Below, one piece after another: positions 15,502 through 22,930 of a stretch of DNA of 64,000 nucleotides. Positions within the stretch are counted from its first letter, which is position 1; every line of letters begins with the position of its first letter. The notes under the pieces are model-generated. The model was given only the letters and a program-made list of their open reading frames with translations. It made no database searches and was not told the origin of the DNA. Position numbers and translations under genes: made by a program. The DNA lies in assembly GCF_030580955.1 (NCBI RefSeq), contig NZ_JAUQON010000007.1:269880-333879 (forward strand). Direction: 5' to 3'. Origin of the DNA: Hymenobacter convexus (GTDB taxonomy: Bacteria; Bacteroidota; Bacteroidia; Cytophagales; Hymenobacteraceae).

Positions 15502-16575
15502 CTACTCCGCTTTGCCGCTTTCCGCCTGTGCAACTTTATGCATGCGGTTTTCACGCCGGAACACCTCCATCAATACCAGGAAATACGACACCAGCAGCGG
15601 CCCCACCACCAGCCCAATGAGCCCGAAAATCTCCACGCCCAGCACCAGCCCCACTAGCGTCACCAGCGGATGAATGTCGCCCATGCGCTTGGCCAGCATG
15701 ATGCGCAGCAAGTTGTCCACGTTGATAATCACAATAAATCCCACCAGCAGAATGCCAATGGCCTGCCCGTTGTGCCCTTGCGAAAACTGATACAGCGCCG
15801 CCGGCCCCCACACCAGTGGTGTGCCCAGCACCGGCAGAAACGCCATAAAAAACGCCACCACGCCCCAGAATAATGCATCCGGCACCCCAAAAATCCACAG
15901 TGTCAGCCCCGTCAGCACAGCCTGCACCAGGGCCACAATCACCTGCCCCAGCACATTGGCGTTCACGTTGTTTTTCAACGATTCGCCCAGCTCTATCAGC
16001 GTTTCGTTGCGAAACGGCAGGTAGCGGTGCAGGCCCAGCAGAAAGTACGTTTCCTGCATAAACAGGTAGTACATCGTGAACAGCATCAGGCCCACAATCA
16101 CCAGAAAATTGAGCGCGCTGCTGGCCAGCGTAGGCAGCCAGCCGCTCACCTTGGCGCCGCCCTGCAGCAGCAATTCCCGCACGTTCAGCTGCTCGGCCAC
16201 CTTGAAGCCCGTCGCCACTTCAATCTTGTGCACCACCACCAGAATCTGCTCCGGATTCCTGGCAAAGGCCACCAGCCGGTCAAGCAGCAGCGAGCTGAGC
16301 GCGTAAAACGGCACCACCAGCACCACCACCGTCACCAGCAGAATGCCCACCGTCACCAGCCGCTGGTTCCAGCGGCGCCGGTACACCAGCGCCACCCACC
16401 ACGGCCGAAACACCACAAACAGGATGCCCGCCGCTAAAAAAGCCGTCAGGTATTGCGCCAGCCCAAACAGCATCAGCCCCGCCAGTGCCAGAATGGAGCA
16501 CACCAGCAGCACGTAGCGCTGCCGCGGCGTGTAAATGTTTTCGACGGCCGTAAACGGGGTACGGATTTCTTTCAT
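15502..16575 (-). CDS. AI-2E family (PerM/TqsA-like) membrane protein
   Basis: A 357-residue polytopic membrane protein. An N-terminal pair of helices (about 25-60) and another at 70-95 precede a hydrophilic, partly amphipathic region. A C-terminal group of four to five helices includes FWGVVAFFMAFLPVLGTPLVW and the signature HPLVTLVGLVLGVEIFGLIGLVVGP, shown here in part, that defines the AI-2E/UPF0118 family. Members include autoinducer-2 exporters and Na+/H+ antiporters, so the substrate is open. TGCTTTTG, one mismatch from TAnnTTTG, is eight bases before the ATG. The trans-sulfuration gene starts 40 bases downstream on the same strand, so co-transcription is likely but may be incidental. 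Confidence 0.88.
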   Translation of the reverse strand: MKEIRTPFTAVENIYTPRQRYVLLVCSILALAGLMLFGLAQYLTAFLAAGILFVVFRPWWVALVYRRRWNQRLVTVGILLVTVVVLVVPFYALSSLLLDRLVAFARNPEQILVVVHKIEVATGFKVAEQLNVRELLLQGGAKVSGWLPTLASSALNFLVIVGLMLFTMYYLFMQETYFLLGLHRYLPFRNETLIELGESLKNNVNANVLGQVIVALVQAVLTGLTLWIFGVPDALFWGVVAFFMAFLPVLGTPLVWGPAALYQFSQGHNGQAIGILLVGFIVIINVDNLLRIMLAKRMGDIHPLVTLVGLVLGVEIFGLIGLVVGPLLVSYFLVLMEVFRRENRMHKVAQAESGKAE

Positions 16576-16646
16576 AAGGTTAGCAAAAGCACAGCATTAG
16601 ATTCTTCTATACGGCAATGCCGGGGTTTGGCTGGCCACGAAGGCAC

Positions 16647-16685
16647 AAAAAAAGCCGTTTCTGCTGAGCAGAAACGGCTTTTTTT
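16647..16685. terminator. Strong bidirectional rho-independent terminator
   Basis: AAAGCCGTTTCTGC and GCAGAAACGGCTTT arms flank a four-base loop with A- and T-runs outside. It closes the atpD-atpC transcript (minus strand) 22 bases after the atpC stop. Confidence 0.92.
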
Positions 16686-16706
16686 GAATTAGAATTGGCG
16701 GATTGA

Positions 16707-16955
16707 CTACGCCAGCGCGCCTTCGGCCAGCACAATTACGTTGTTGCGCAGCACTTCCACCACGCCGCCTTCAATGCGGATAACCTCGCGGCCACCCGCG
16801 CCGCCGGTCAGCGTCACGTCGCCGGCTTTGAGCGCGGCAATCAGCGGAGCGTGGTTGTTCAGCACTTCAAACGAGCCATCGGCGCCCGGAAACTGGGCCG
16901 ACGTCACTTCGCCTTCAAATACCTTGCGGTCGGGGGTGATGATTTCTAGGTGCAT
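16707..16955 (-). CDS. atpC: ATP synthase F1 epsilon subunit (short form)
   Basis: 82 residues forming only the N-terminal beta-sandwich of the F1 epsilon subunit, which sits on the central stalk next to gamma. MHLEIITPDRKVFEGEV, PGADGSFEVLNNHAPLIAAL and a VLRNNVIVLAEGAL end are visible. The C-terminal two-helix domain that inhibits ATP hydrolysis in E. coli-type epsilon (about 138 residues) is absent. Short epsilon subunits are, to my knowledge, usual in Bacteroidota, so this is not a truncation by mutation. It lies downstream of atpD. The whole gap between them is an inverted repeat whose arm ends three bases before this ATG, leaving no room for a Shine-Dalgarno site. Confidence 0.95.
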   Translation of the reverse strand: MHLEIITPDRKVFEGEVTSAQFPGADGSFEVLNNHAPLIAALKAGDVTLTGGAGGREVIRIEGGVVEVLRNNVIVLAEGALA

Positions 16956-16958
16956 TTC

Positions 16959-17053
16959 TTAGTTGTCAGTTGTTCGTTGTCAGTTGTTAGGCTTCAGTAG
17001 CTCGTTGCCGTGCCAGCAATGCTAACAACTGACAACGAGCAACTGACAACTAA
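16959..17053. repeat. Inverted repeat filling the atpD-atpC gap
   Basis: Arms 16959-16990 and 17022-17053 pair over 32 bases with one mismatch. Each arm also holds a tandem direct repeat of CGTTGTCAGTTGTT type. The element starts two bases past the atpD stop and ends three bases before the atpC start. It is unrelated in sequence to the GTCATGCTGAG family. Confidence 0.9.
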
Positions 17054-17055
17054 AA

Positions 17056-18561
17056 CTATTTCGCTTCGGCAATCAGGCGCTCGCCTTTGGCCACGGCATC
17101 CTCAATGTTACCAACCAGGTTGAAGGCCGCCTCGGGGAGGTGGTCGTGCTTGCCGTCGATGATTTCGTTGAAGCCTTTGATGGTGTCCTTGATGTCAACG
17201 AGCACGCCTTTCAGGCCGGTGAACTGCTCAGCCACGAAGAAGGGCTGCGACAGGAAACGCTGCACGCGACGGGCGCGGTTTACCACCTGCTTGTCCTCTT
17301 CCGACAGCTCGTCCATACCCAAGATGGCGATGATGTCCTGCAGTTCCTTGTAGCGCTGGAGCAGCTCTTTCACGCGCTGGGCGGTGTTGTAGTGGTCAGC
17401 ACCGAGCACGTCGGCCGACAGGATGCGCGAGGTCGAGTCCAGCGGGTCAACGGCCGGGTAGATGCCCAACTCGGCGATTTTGCGGCTCAGTACCGTCGTG
17501 GCGTCCAAGTGGGCAAAGGTGTTGGCCGGAGCCGGGTCAGTCAAGTCATCAGCAGGTACGTAAACGGCCTGTACCGAGGTGATTGAACCGCGCTTGGTCG
17601 AGGTGATGCGCTCCTGCATGGCACCCATTTCGGTGGCCAGCGTGGGCTGGTAACCTACGGCCGAAGGCATACGACCCAAGAGAGCCGATACTTCCGAACC
17701 CGCCTGGGTGAAGCGGAAAATGTTGTCGATGAAGAACAGGATGTCGCGGCCGGCACCGGTGCCGTCGCCATCGCGGAAGCTTTCGGCAATGGTCAGACCC
17801 GACAGGGCCACGCGAGCACGGGCTCCGGGGGGCTCGTTCATCTGGCCAAACACGAGGGTAGCCTGCGATTTTTCCATCGCCGCCATGTCAACTTTCGTAA
17901 GGTCCCAGCCACCCTCTTCCATCGAATGCTTGAAGGCATCGCCGTACAGAATGATGTTGGATTCGATGAATTCGCGCAGCAAGTCGTTGCCCTCGCGGGT
18001 ACGCTCACCCACGCCGGCAAACACCGACAGACCTTCGTAGGCCTTGGCCACGTTGTTGATAAGCTCCTGAATCAGTACGGTTTTGCCTACACCAGCACCA
18101 CCGAACAGACCAATTTTACCACCCTTTACATAAGGAGCGAGCAGGTCGATAACCTTGATGCCGGTGAAGAATACTTCCGACGACGTTGCCAGTTCCTCAA
18201 ACGCCGGGGCGTTGCGGTGAATCGACAGCCGCTCGCCGCTCTTGGGCTGCGGAATGCCGTCAATGGCCTGACCAATAACGTTGAACAGGCGGCCTTTCAC
18301 GCCGTCGCCGGTGGGCATCGAGATGGGCGTACCCATGTCGCGCACCTCAGCACCGCGGGCCAGGCCCTCGGTCGAGTCCATGGCAATGGTCCGAACCCGG
18401 TCTTCGCCCAGGTGCTGCTGGCACTCCAGCACTACCACTTGGCCGTTCTCTTTGGTTACTTCGAGGGCGTCGAGGATGTTGGGCAGCTTCGTGTTTTCAC
18501 CCGCGAAGCTTACGTCCACGACGGGTCCGATGACCTGGGTGATTTTGCCGGTATTGGCCAT
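17056..18561 (-). CDS. atpD: ATP synthase F1 beta subunit
   Basis: 501 residues, the catalytic subunit of F1 that makes ATP at the alpha/beta interface. Walker A is GGAGVGKT (154-161), followed by GVGERTREGNDL with the catalytic Glu, the Walker B-like DILFFIDNIFRFTQAG, SALLGRMPSAVGYQPT, and the DELSEEDK motif (a DELSEED variant) that touches the gamma subunit. It is slightly longer than E. coli beta (about 460), with inserts typical of Bacteroidota. Minus-strand TAATTTTG at 18603-18610, an exact TAnnTTTG, lies 41 bases upstream. Only atpC accompanies it; the other F1Fo genes are elsewhere. Confidence 0.98.
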   Translation of the reverse strand: MANTGKITQVIGPVVDVSFAGENTKLPNILDALEVTKENGQVVVLECQQHLGEDRVRTIAMDSTEGLARGAEVRDMGTPISMPTGDGVKGRLFNVIGQAIDGIPQPKSGERLSIHRNAPAFEELATSSEVFFTGIKVIDLLAPYVKGGKIGLFGGAGVGKTVLIQELINNVAKAYEGLSVFAGVGERTREGNDLLREFIESNIILYGDAFKHSMEEGGWDLTKVDMAAMEKSQATLVFGQMNEPPGARARVALSGLTIAESFRDGDGTGAGRDILFFIDNIFRFTQAGSEVSALLGRMPSAVGYQPTLATEMGAMQERITSTKRGSITSVQAVYVPADDLTDPAPANTFAHLDATTVLSRKIAELGIYPAVDPLDSTSRILSADVLGADHYNTAQRVKELLQRYKELQDIIAILGMDELSEEDKQVVNRARRVQRFLSQPFFVAEQFTGLKGVLVDIKDTIKGFNEIIDGKHDHLPEAAFNLVGNIEDAVAKGERLIAEAK

Positions 18562-18602
18562 TTGGTTGTATTTATGATGAAGTTAATGCTCTTTTCAGGC
18601 CG

Positions 18603-18610
18603 CAAAATTA
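18603..18610 (-). promoter_or_regulatory. -7 promoter element for atpD-atpC (TAATTTTG)
   Basis: An exact TAnnTTTG match on the minus strand, 41 bases before the atpD start codon. Confidence 0.7.
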
Positions 18611-18795
18611 CGGTAGAAGCGCGGCTTTTCCAACCATAACGTTTGCGGCAGCCGGCCCCATCGGAAACAAACCCGCGACACCCTACCCTGTGAAAATCAG
18701 GCACCAATGAACCGAAAGCCGCTTTCCGGGCCGGTACCGTCGTTTTTTTCTTCAAAAATTTTTCAAAAAATCCTTGCCTCGAATTTTTCCGGTAG

Positions 18796-18803
18796 TACAT
18801 TTG
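18796..18803 (+). promoter_or_regulatory. -7 promoter element for tRNA-Gln (TACATTTG)
   Basis: An exact TAnnTTTG match ending 33 bases before the tRNA 5' end, preceded by an A/T-rich stretch (TTTTTCTTCAAAAATTTTTC near 18745-18764). Confidence 0.75.
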
Positions 18804-18836
18804 CACTCCCAAACGGCACGTAGCCCGCCGGGAAAT

Positions 18837-18909
18837 TGTCCGATGGTGTAACTGGCAACACGCTTGATTTTGATTCAAGAAAGTCCAGGTTCGAGCCCTG
18901 GTCGGACAA
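18837..18909 (+). tRNA. tRNA-Gln (anticodon TTG)
   Basis: 73 bases fold into a cloverleaf. The acceptor stem is TGTCCGA (18837-18843) with TCGGACA (18902-18908) and an A discriminator. The D arm has GGTGTAACTGGCAACAC. The anticodon stem is CTTGA/TCAAG around TTTTGAT with anticodon TTG. The T arm is CCAGG TTCGAGC CCTGG. The 3' CCA is not encoded. It has its own promoter and a terminator-like hairpin downstream, so it is a single-gene transcript. Confidence 0.95.
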
Positions 18910-18928
18910 CGACAACGCTCGAGTAAAC

Positions 18929-18980
18929 GAAAAGGCGCTGGCTTCTCCAATTTCCGGAGTGGTCAGCGCCTTTCGCTTTT
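18929..18980 (+). terminator. Terminator-like hairpin after tRNA-Gln
   Basis: AAAGGCGCTG (18931-18940) pairs with CAGCGCCTTT (18964-18973), with a further internal CTCC/GGAG pairing, then CGCTTTT. Confidence 0.7.
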
Positions 18981-19053
18981 ATATCTTCTTCCAATTCATC
19001 GGCCGCCTTTCTGACTGGCCTCGCGCAGCAACTCATTACTAGCACCTTCCCCT

Positions 19054-19980
19054 ATGAAACAGGTCAAAATATTCGCTGGTAGCGCCTCCCGGGCCCTCGC
19101 CGAAAACATCGCCGCCGCCTACGGCACCACCCTCGGCGACCTCAGCCTCCAGCGCTTCGCCGATAACGAGATGGGCCCAAGCTTCAACGAAAGCGTGCGC
19201 GGCTGCGAGGTGTTCCTCGTGCAAAGCACTTGCCCGCCCGCCGAGCACCTCATGGAGCTCATGCTGATGGTGGACGCGGCCAAGCGCGCCTCGGCCCACA
19301 AAGTTGTAATCGTGATGCCCTACATGGGCTACGCCCGGCAAGACCGCAAGGACAAGCCGCGCGTGAGCATCGGCGCCAAAGTGGTGGCCAACATCATCCA
19401 GAGCGTGGGCACCGACCGCCTCATGACCTGCGACCTGCACGCCGGCCAAATCCAGGGCTTCTTCGACATCCCAGTCGACCACCTCGACGGCGCCACCGTC
19501 ACGGCCCCCTACATCAAGTCGCTCAACCTGAAAAACCTGATTTTTGCCTCGCCCGACGTGGGCGGCGTGGTGCGCACCCGCGCATTCGCCAAGAAGTTTG
19601 GGGCCGAAATTGTAGTCTGCGATAAAATGCGCCTGCGGGCCAACGAGATTGCCTCGATGCAGGTAATTGGCGACGTGAAAGGAATGGACGTGGTGTTTGT
19701 GGACGACATGGTGGACACGGCCGGCACCATTTGCAAAGCCGCCGACCTGGTGATGGAGCGCGGCGCCAACTCGGTGCGCGCCGTCATCACGCACCCGCTG
19801 CTCAGTGGCCCGGCCCACGAGCGCATCCGCGCCTCGCAGCTCACCGAGCTGATTACGACCGATACTATTCCATTGCGCGAAGAGAACGACAAAATCCGCG
19901 TGATTTCGCTGGCACCGCTGTTTGCGGCAGCTATTCGCAACGTGGTGACGCACGAGAGCATCAGCTCGCTGTTTGTGTAA
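19054..19980 (+). CDS. prs: Ribose-phosphate pyrophosphokinase (PRPP synthetase)
   Basis: A 308-residue enzyme that transfers pyrophosphate from ATP to ribose-5-phosphate, giving PRPP for nucleotide, histidine and tryptophan synthesis. IFAGSASRALAENIA begins the N-terminal half, with RFADNEMGPSF and VFLVQSTCPP. PYMGYARQDRKDKPR binds ATP. DLHAGQIQGFFDIPVDHL carries a metal-binding His. VVFVDDMVDTAGTICKAADL is the PRPP-binding loop near residue 215-235. Length is typical. It lies between tRNA-Gln and a lipoprotein gene, upstream of rplY-pth. In many bacteria prs, ctc/rplY and pth are neighbours, so this looks like that group with one gene and one repeat inserted. Confidence 0.97.
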   Translation: MKQVKIFAGSASRALAENIAAAYGTTLGDLSLQRFADNEMGPSFNESVRGCEVFLVQSTCPPAEHLMELMLMVDAAKRASAHKVVIVMPYMGYARQDRKDKPRVSIGAKVVANIIQSVGTDRLMTCDLHAGQIQGFFDIPVDHLDGATVTAPYIKSLNLKNLIFASPDVGGVVRTRAFAKKFGAEIVVCDKMRLRANEIASMQVIGDVKGMDVVFVDDMVDTAGTICKAADLVMERGANSVRAVITHPLLSGPAHERIRASQLTELITTDTIPLREENDKIRVISLAPLFAAAIRNVVTHESISSLFV

Positions 19981-20010
19981 GGAAGGCGTTTCCGGTCCAC
20001 AGCATAGAAC

Positions 20011-20099
20011 GTCATGCTGAGCGCAGCCCAAGCATCTCTACCGAGGAAGTAAACAATTACTCTTCGCGGCAGAGATGCTTCGGCTGCGCTCAGCATGAC
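20011..20099. repeat. Large inverted-repeat element (33-bp arms)
   Basis: Arms 20011-20043 and 20067-20099 are of the GTCATGCTGAGCGCAGCC subfamily with two mismatches. The loop contains AGTAAACAATTACT. It lies between prs and the DUF6340-like lipoprotein gene. Confidence 0.9.
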
Positions 20100-20193
20100 A
20101 TTTTGTTTATCGGCGTTACTTACTCCATCGCCTTGAAACTGGCACAATTTTGTAGAATAGAATTCCCAACTGGAACCTTTTTCTGCAAACGTG

Positions 20194-21258
20194 ATGCACA
20201 AGCTTTACACTTCCGCCCTCACCCTTTTCGCGGCGCTGCTACTGAGCGCCTGTGTCTCTTCAGTCCACATTCGGGCGCTGGCGCCAGCGGCGGTGCCCAT
20301 GCCGGCCAACCTGCAAAGCGTGGCCACGGCTAACCGCATTATTCCGGAATCGCGCCGCGATAAATTCTTCGACATGATGGAAGGCGCCTTCACCGGCGAA
20401 GGTGTGGGCGTGGACCGCGCCGGAGCCGACGAGTGCGTGAACGTGGTGGGCCAGGCCCTGGCCAACAACAGTTACCGATTTAAGGTGACGCAGGCGCAGC
20501 TGCAGTTGCTGGGCCGCAGCCGGGAGTTTTTCCTGCCACCGCTGGCCCCGCGCTACGTGCAGGACTTGTGCCGCCGCACCCAGGTGGATGGCCTCGTGGT
20601 GCTCGAAGCCTTCGACTCCGACATGCTGCTGAGCCACACCAACGGCTTCCGCACCTACAAAGACAAGGAGGGCAAGGAATACAAAGTGCCCACCGTGAGC
20701 GTAGAAATGGTGATGAAAGTCGTGAGTGGCTTCCGCACGTATGGCGCGGCCCAAGGCTTCGTGCTTGACCAGGCCCGCCAGGAAGACCAACTGGTGTTCC
20801 GGGGGGAGGGCGACTCCTACCGCGACGCCCTGCGCCGGCTGCCCCCGCCCGAGGAGTGCATCCGCCGGGTGGCCCAGCGGGCCGGCGACGGCTATGCGCG
20901 ACGCATTGCGCCATCCTACATCGACCTGCACCGCGACTACTTCGCGCAGGCCAAAAAAGATGTCCGCATGAAAGAAGCCGCTCAGCGCGCCGAAGCCGGT
21001 GACTGGGCGGGCGCCGCCACCCTCTGGCAACAGTCGGCCCGCCACCTCAATCCCAAGATTGCCGGCCGGGCCTTTTACAACCTGGCCGTGGCTAGCGAGG
21101 TGCGCGGCGACCTACCGGGTGCCATCGACTGGGCCAAGAAGGCGGCTTTCACCTGCAACAACGCACAGGCCCGCCAATACCTGCGCGTGCTGAACGACCG
21201 GATGCAGGCGCAGGCGCTGGTGCAGGAACAACTGAAGAGCGTGCCAATGGTGAACTAG
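20194..21258 (+). CDS. DUF6340-like lipoprotein
   Basis: 354 residues. A lipoprotein signal peptide (FAALLLSAC, with the modified Cys near residue 18) precedes VHIRALAPAAVPMPANLQSV. The repeated acidic/basic segments and the ending GDLPGAIDWAKKAAFTCN (a TPR-like helix pair) resemble the DUF6340 lipoproteins of Bacteroidota; I name the family from memory and with limited confidence. The core appears to be a beta-rich domain (about 25-240) with a C-terminal helical repeat region (about 260-340). It is anchored in a membrane facing the periplasm or surface. Function is unknown. A GTG three bases upstream is in frame, but the ATG at 20194 is preferred. It splits the prs-rplY-pth group. Confidence 0.75.
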   Translation: MHKLYTSALTLFAALLLSACVSSVHIRALAPAAVPMPANLQSVATANRIIPESRRDKFFDMMEGAFTGEGVGVDRAGADECVNVVGQALANNSYRFKVTQAQLQLLGRSREFFLPPLAPRYVQDLCRRTQVDGLVVLEAFDSDMLLSHTNGFRTYKDKEGKEYKVPTVSVEMVMKVVSGFRTYGAAQGFVLDQARQEDQLVFRGEGDSYRDALRRLPPPEECIRRVAQRAGDGYARRIAPSYIDLHRDYFAQAKKDVRMKEAAQRAEAGDWAGAATLWQQSARHLNPKIAGRAFYNLAVASEVRGDLPGAIDWAKKAAFTCNNAQARQYLRVLNDRMQAQALVQEQLKSVPMVN

Positions 21259-21308
21259 CTCAGCCGGTTTTTCTTCGTAACCAGTTGGCTTTTCGGCCGA
21301 TTTAGCCC

Positions 21309-21316
21309 TACCTTTG
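21309..21316 (+). promoter_or_regulatory. -7 promoter element for rplY (TACCTTTG)
   Basis: An exact TAnnTTTG match, 65 bases before the rplY ATG and directly followed by a long leader hairpin. Confidence 0.75.
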
Positions 21317-21317
21317 C

Positions 21318-21361
21318 GGCCCGTTTGCCTCCAACGTCGGAAGCAAACGGGCCATTTTTTT
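21318..21361 (+). promoter_or_regulatory. Terminator-like leader hairpin in the rplY 5' UTR
   Basis: GGCCCGTTTGC (21318-21328) and GCAAACGGGCC (21343-21353) form an 11-bp perfect stem followed by ATTTTTTT. It lies between the promoter and the start codon, so it would stop transcription before rplY unless relieved. It resembles an attenuator or ribosomal-protein leader. Alternatively it could terminate upstream transcription, but the TACCTTTG element lies before it, not after. Confidence 0.72.
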
Positions 21362-21381
21362 ATCTTCAAAAGACCACTTTT

Positions 21382-21954
21382 ATGAAAAGCCTCGAGATTG
21401 TAGGGTTTAAAAGAGCGAATCTCGGTAAAACGGACGCCAAGGCATTGCGCCTCGACGCTCAAGTACCGTGCGTATTGTATGGCGGCAAGGACACCGTGCA
21501 CTTCTCCGTGCCCGCCATCCTGTTCCGCGAGTTGTTGTACACGCCGGAGGCGCACATTGTGGACCTGAACGTGGAAGGCACGCTGTACAAGGCCATTGTG
21601 CAGGACGCGCAGTTCCACCCCGTAAACGAAATGCTCCTCCACGTTGACTTCCTCGAACTGGAAGCCGGCAAAGAGGTGAAAATGGACATCCCCGTGAAGT
21701 ACATCGGCGTTTCGCCGGGCGTGCTGGCCGGCGGCAAGCTGGTGAGCAAGCTGCGCAAAGTGCGCGTGCGCGCCACGATGGACAACCTCCCCGACTACGT
21801 GGAAGTGAACATTGGCGGCATGGAGCTCGGCAAATCCATCAAAGTGGGTGCCGTTGAGCCCAAAGGCTACACCATCCTGACCAACGCGGCGGCTCCCATT
21901 GCCACCATCACCATCCCGCGCGCCCTGAAAGGCGAACTGGCCGGCAACAAGTAA
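21382..21954 (+). CDS. rplY: 50S ribosomal protein L25 / general stress protein Ctc
   Basis: 190 residues, the long (Ctc/TL5) form of bL25 that binds 5S rRNA on the large ribosomal subunit. The N-terminal L25 domain (to about 95) includes KSLEIVGFKRANLGKTDAKA, VPCVLYGGKD and FHPVNEMLLHVDFLEL. The C-terminal TL5 domain has MDIPVKYIGVSPGVLAGGKL and LPDYVEVNIGGMELGKSIKV. The ATG at 21382 is chosen because the frame upstream reads through the leader hairpin. It has its own promoter and attenuator-like leader. An intrinsic terminator follows, lying inside a long inverted repeat that reaches pth. Confidence 0.96.
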   Translation: MKSLEIVGFKRANLGKTDAKALRLDAQVPCVLYGGKDTVHFSVPAILFRELLYTPEAHIVDLNVEGTLYKAIVQDAQFHPVNEMLLHVDFLELEAGKEVKMDIPVKYIGVSPGVLAGGKLVSKLRKVRVRATMDNLPDYVEVNIGGMELGKSIKVGAVEPKGYTILTNAAAPIATITIPRALKGELAGNK

Positions 21955-21956
21955 TT

Positions 21957-22166
21957 CTGAACCGCAGATTTAACGGATTTAACGGATTGCACAGATTCTT
22001 GTATCCATTGATTTGCGCTTCAATCAAAAAGCCGCTCCAATTTTGGGGCGGCTTTTTATTTGGGTGCGAAAGCCTCGCGCACTTTGCTACACCAAGTAGC
22101 AGCCGTTTCCGAGCAGTGACGCCGGAATCTGTGCAATCCGTTTAATCCATTTAATCTGCGGTTCAG
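21957..22166. repeat. 210-bp inverted-repeat element between rplY and pth
   Basis: Arms 21957-21998 and 22125-22166 pair over 42 bases with a few mismatches; the motif is CTGAACCGCAGATTTAACGG onward. It starts two bases past the rplY stop and its last base immediately precedes the pth ATG. The rplY terminator lies in its loop. Arm sequence is unrelated to the GTCATGCTGAG family. Confidence 0.92.
22026..22057 (+). terminator. Rho-independent terminator of rplY
   Basis: AAAAAGCCGC(T)CC and GG(G)GCGGCTTTTT arms around an AATTTT loop. It lies within the loop of the large inverted repeat. Confidence 0.85.
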
Positions 22167-22733
22167 ATGAAATTTCTGGTTCTTTGCTTGGGCAACATTG
22201 GCCCCGAATACGCCGACACGCGCCACAACATCGGCTTCATGGTGGCCGATTACCTGGCCGCGAAATTCGACGCGCCGCGCTTCGAAATCGGCCGCCACGC
22301 CTTCACCACCGAGTTTAAGCACAAAGGCCACACCTACGTGCTGGTGAAACCCACCACCTACATGAACCTGAGCGGTAAAGCCGCGGCGCACTGGCTGTCC
22401 ACCCTGAAAATACCCACCGAAAACATGGTGGTGGTGACGGACGACCTCGCCCTCCCCTTTGGCAAGTTGCGGCTGAAAGGCCAGGGCTCCGCCGGCGGCC
22501 ACAACGGCCTGAAGGACATTCAGGCCACGCTGGGCACCGATGTATACGCCCGCCTGCGCTTCGGTGTGGATGCTAATTTCCCAAAAGGCCGACAGGTGGA
22601 TTATGTATTGAATCCGTTTTCGGCCGACGAATTAATTGAATTGCCGACGCGCATTGAGAAAGCGGGTGATGCCGTGTTGGCGTTTGGCGCAATGGGTTTG
22701 GAACGGGCGATGAACATTGTGAATGTGAAGTAG
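22167..22733 (+). CDS. pth: Peptidyl-tRNA hydrolase
   Basis: A 188-residue cytoplasmic enzyme that frees tRNA from stalled or dropped-off peptidyl-tRNA. The N-terminal LCLGNIGPEYADTRHNIGF holds the catalytic His20. The motifs TTYMNLSGKAA, VTDDLALPFGKLRLKGQG with the catalytic Asp, SAGGHNGLKDI, and the C-terminal VDYVLNPFSADEL are all present. Length is typical. It follows rplY, as in many bacteria. Its start codon directly abuts the end of a 42-bp inverted-repeat arm, so the mRNA leader is made of repeat sequence and could be sequestered in a long hairpin if transcription reads in from rplY. Confidence 0.97.
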   Translation: MKFLVLCLGNIGPEYADTRHNIGFMVADYLAAKFDAPRFEIGRHAFTTEFKHKGHTYVLVKPTTYMNLSGKAAAHWLSTLKIPTENMVVVTDDLALPFGKLRLKGQGSAGGHNGLKDIQATLGTDVYARLRFGVDANFPKGRQVDYVLNPFSADELIELPTRIEKAGDAVLAFGAMGLERAMNIVNVK

Positions 22734-22736
22734 CAT

Positions 22737-22912
22737 CTGTCATTGCGAGCGCAGCACGGCAATCCGTCCTCTCTTAGCGACTAGCCAAATAATGTGACAA
22801 CGCCAATTAAAAAGCCCCGGCACTGCGCTGTGCCGGGGCTTTCTGGTAAAAAGAAGTTCGTGGTTTTGACATGAGGATTGCCGCGTTACGCTACGCTCCA
22901 CTCGCAATGACA
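22737..22912. repeat. Composite inverted repeat with internal terminator (copy 1)
   Basis: Outer arms CTGTCATTGCGAGCGCAG onward (22737-22770) and ...CTCGCAATGACAG (22873-22912) are imperfect. The interior carries ATAATGTGACAA, an intrinsic terminator, and TGGTTTTGACAT. The same parts in the same order occur at 34730-34906. It separates the convergent pth and metG genes. Confidence 0.88.
22809..22843. terminator. Bidirectional terminator inside the composite repeat
   Basis: AAAGCCCCGGCAC (22811-22823) and GTGCCGGGGCTTT (22830-22842) arms with a short loop. It serves the convergent pth and metG genes. Confidence 0.88.
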
Positions 22913-22930
22913 GACGACGACCGACACTAA

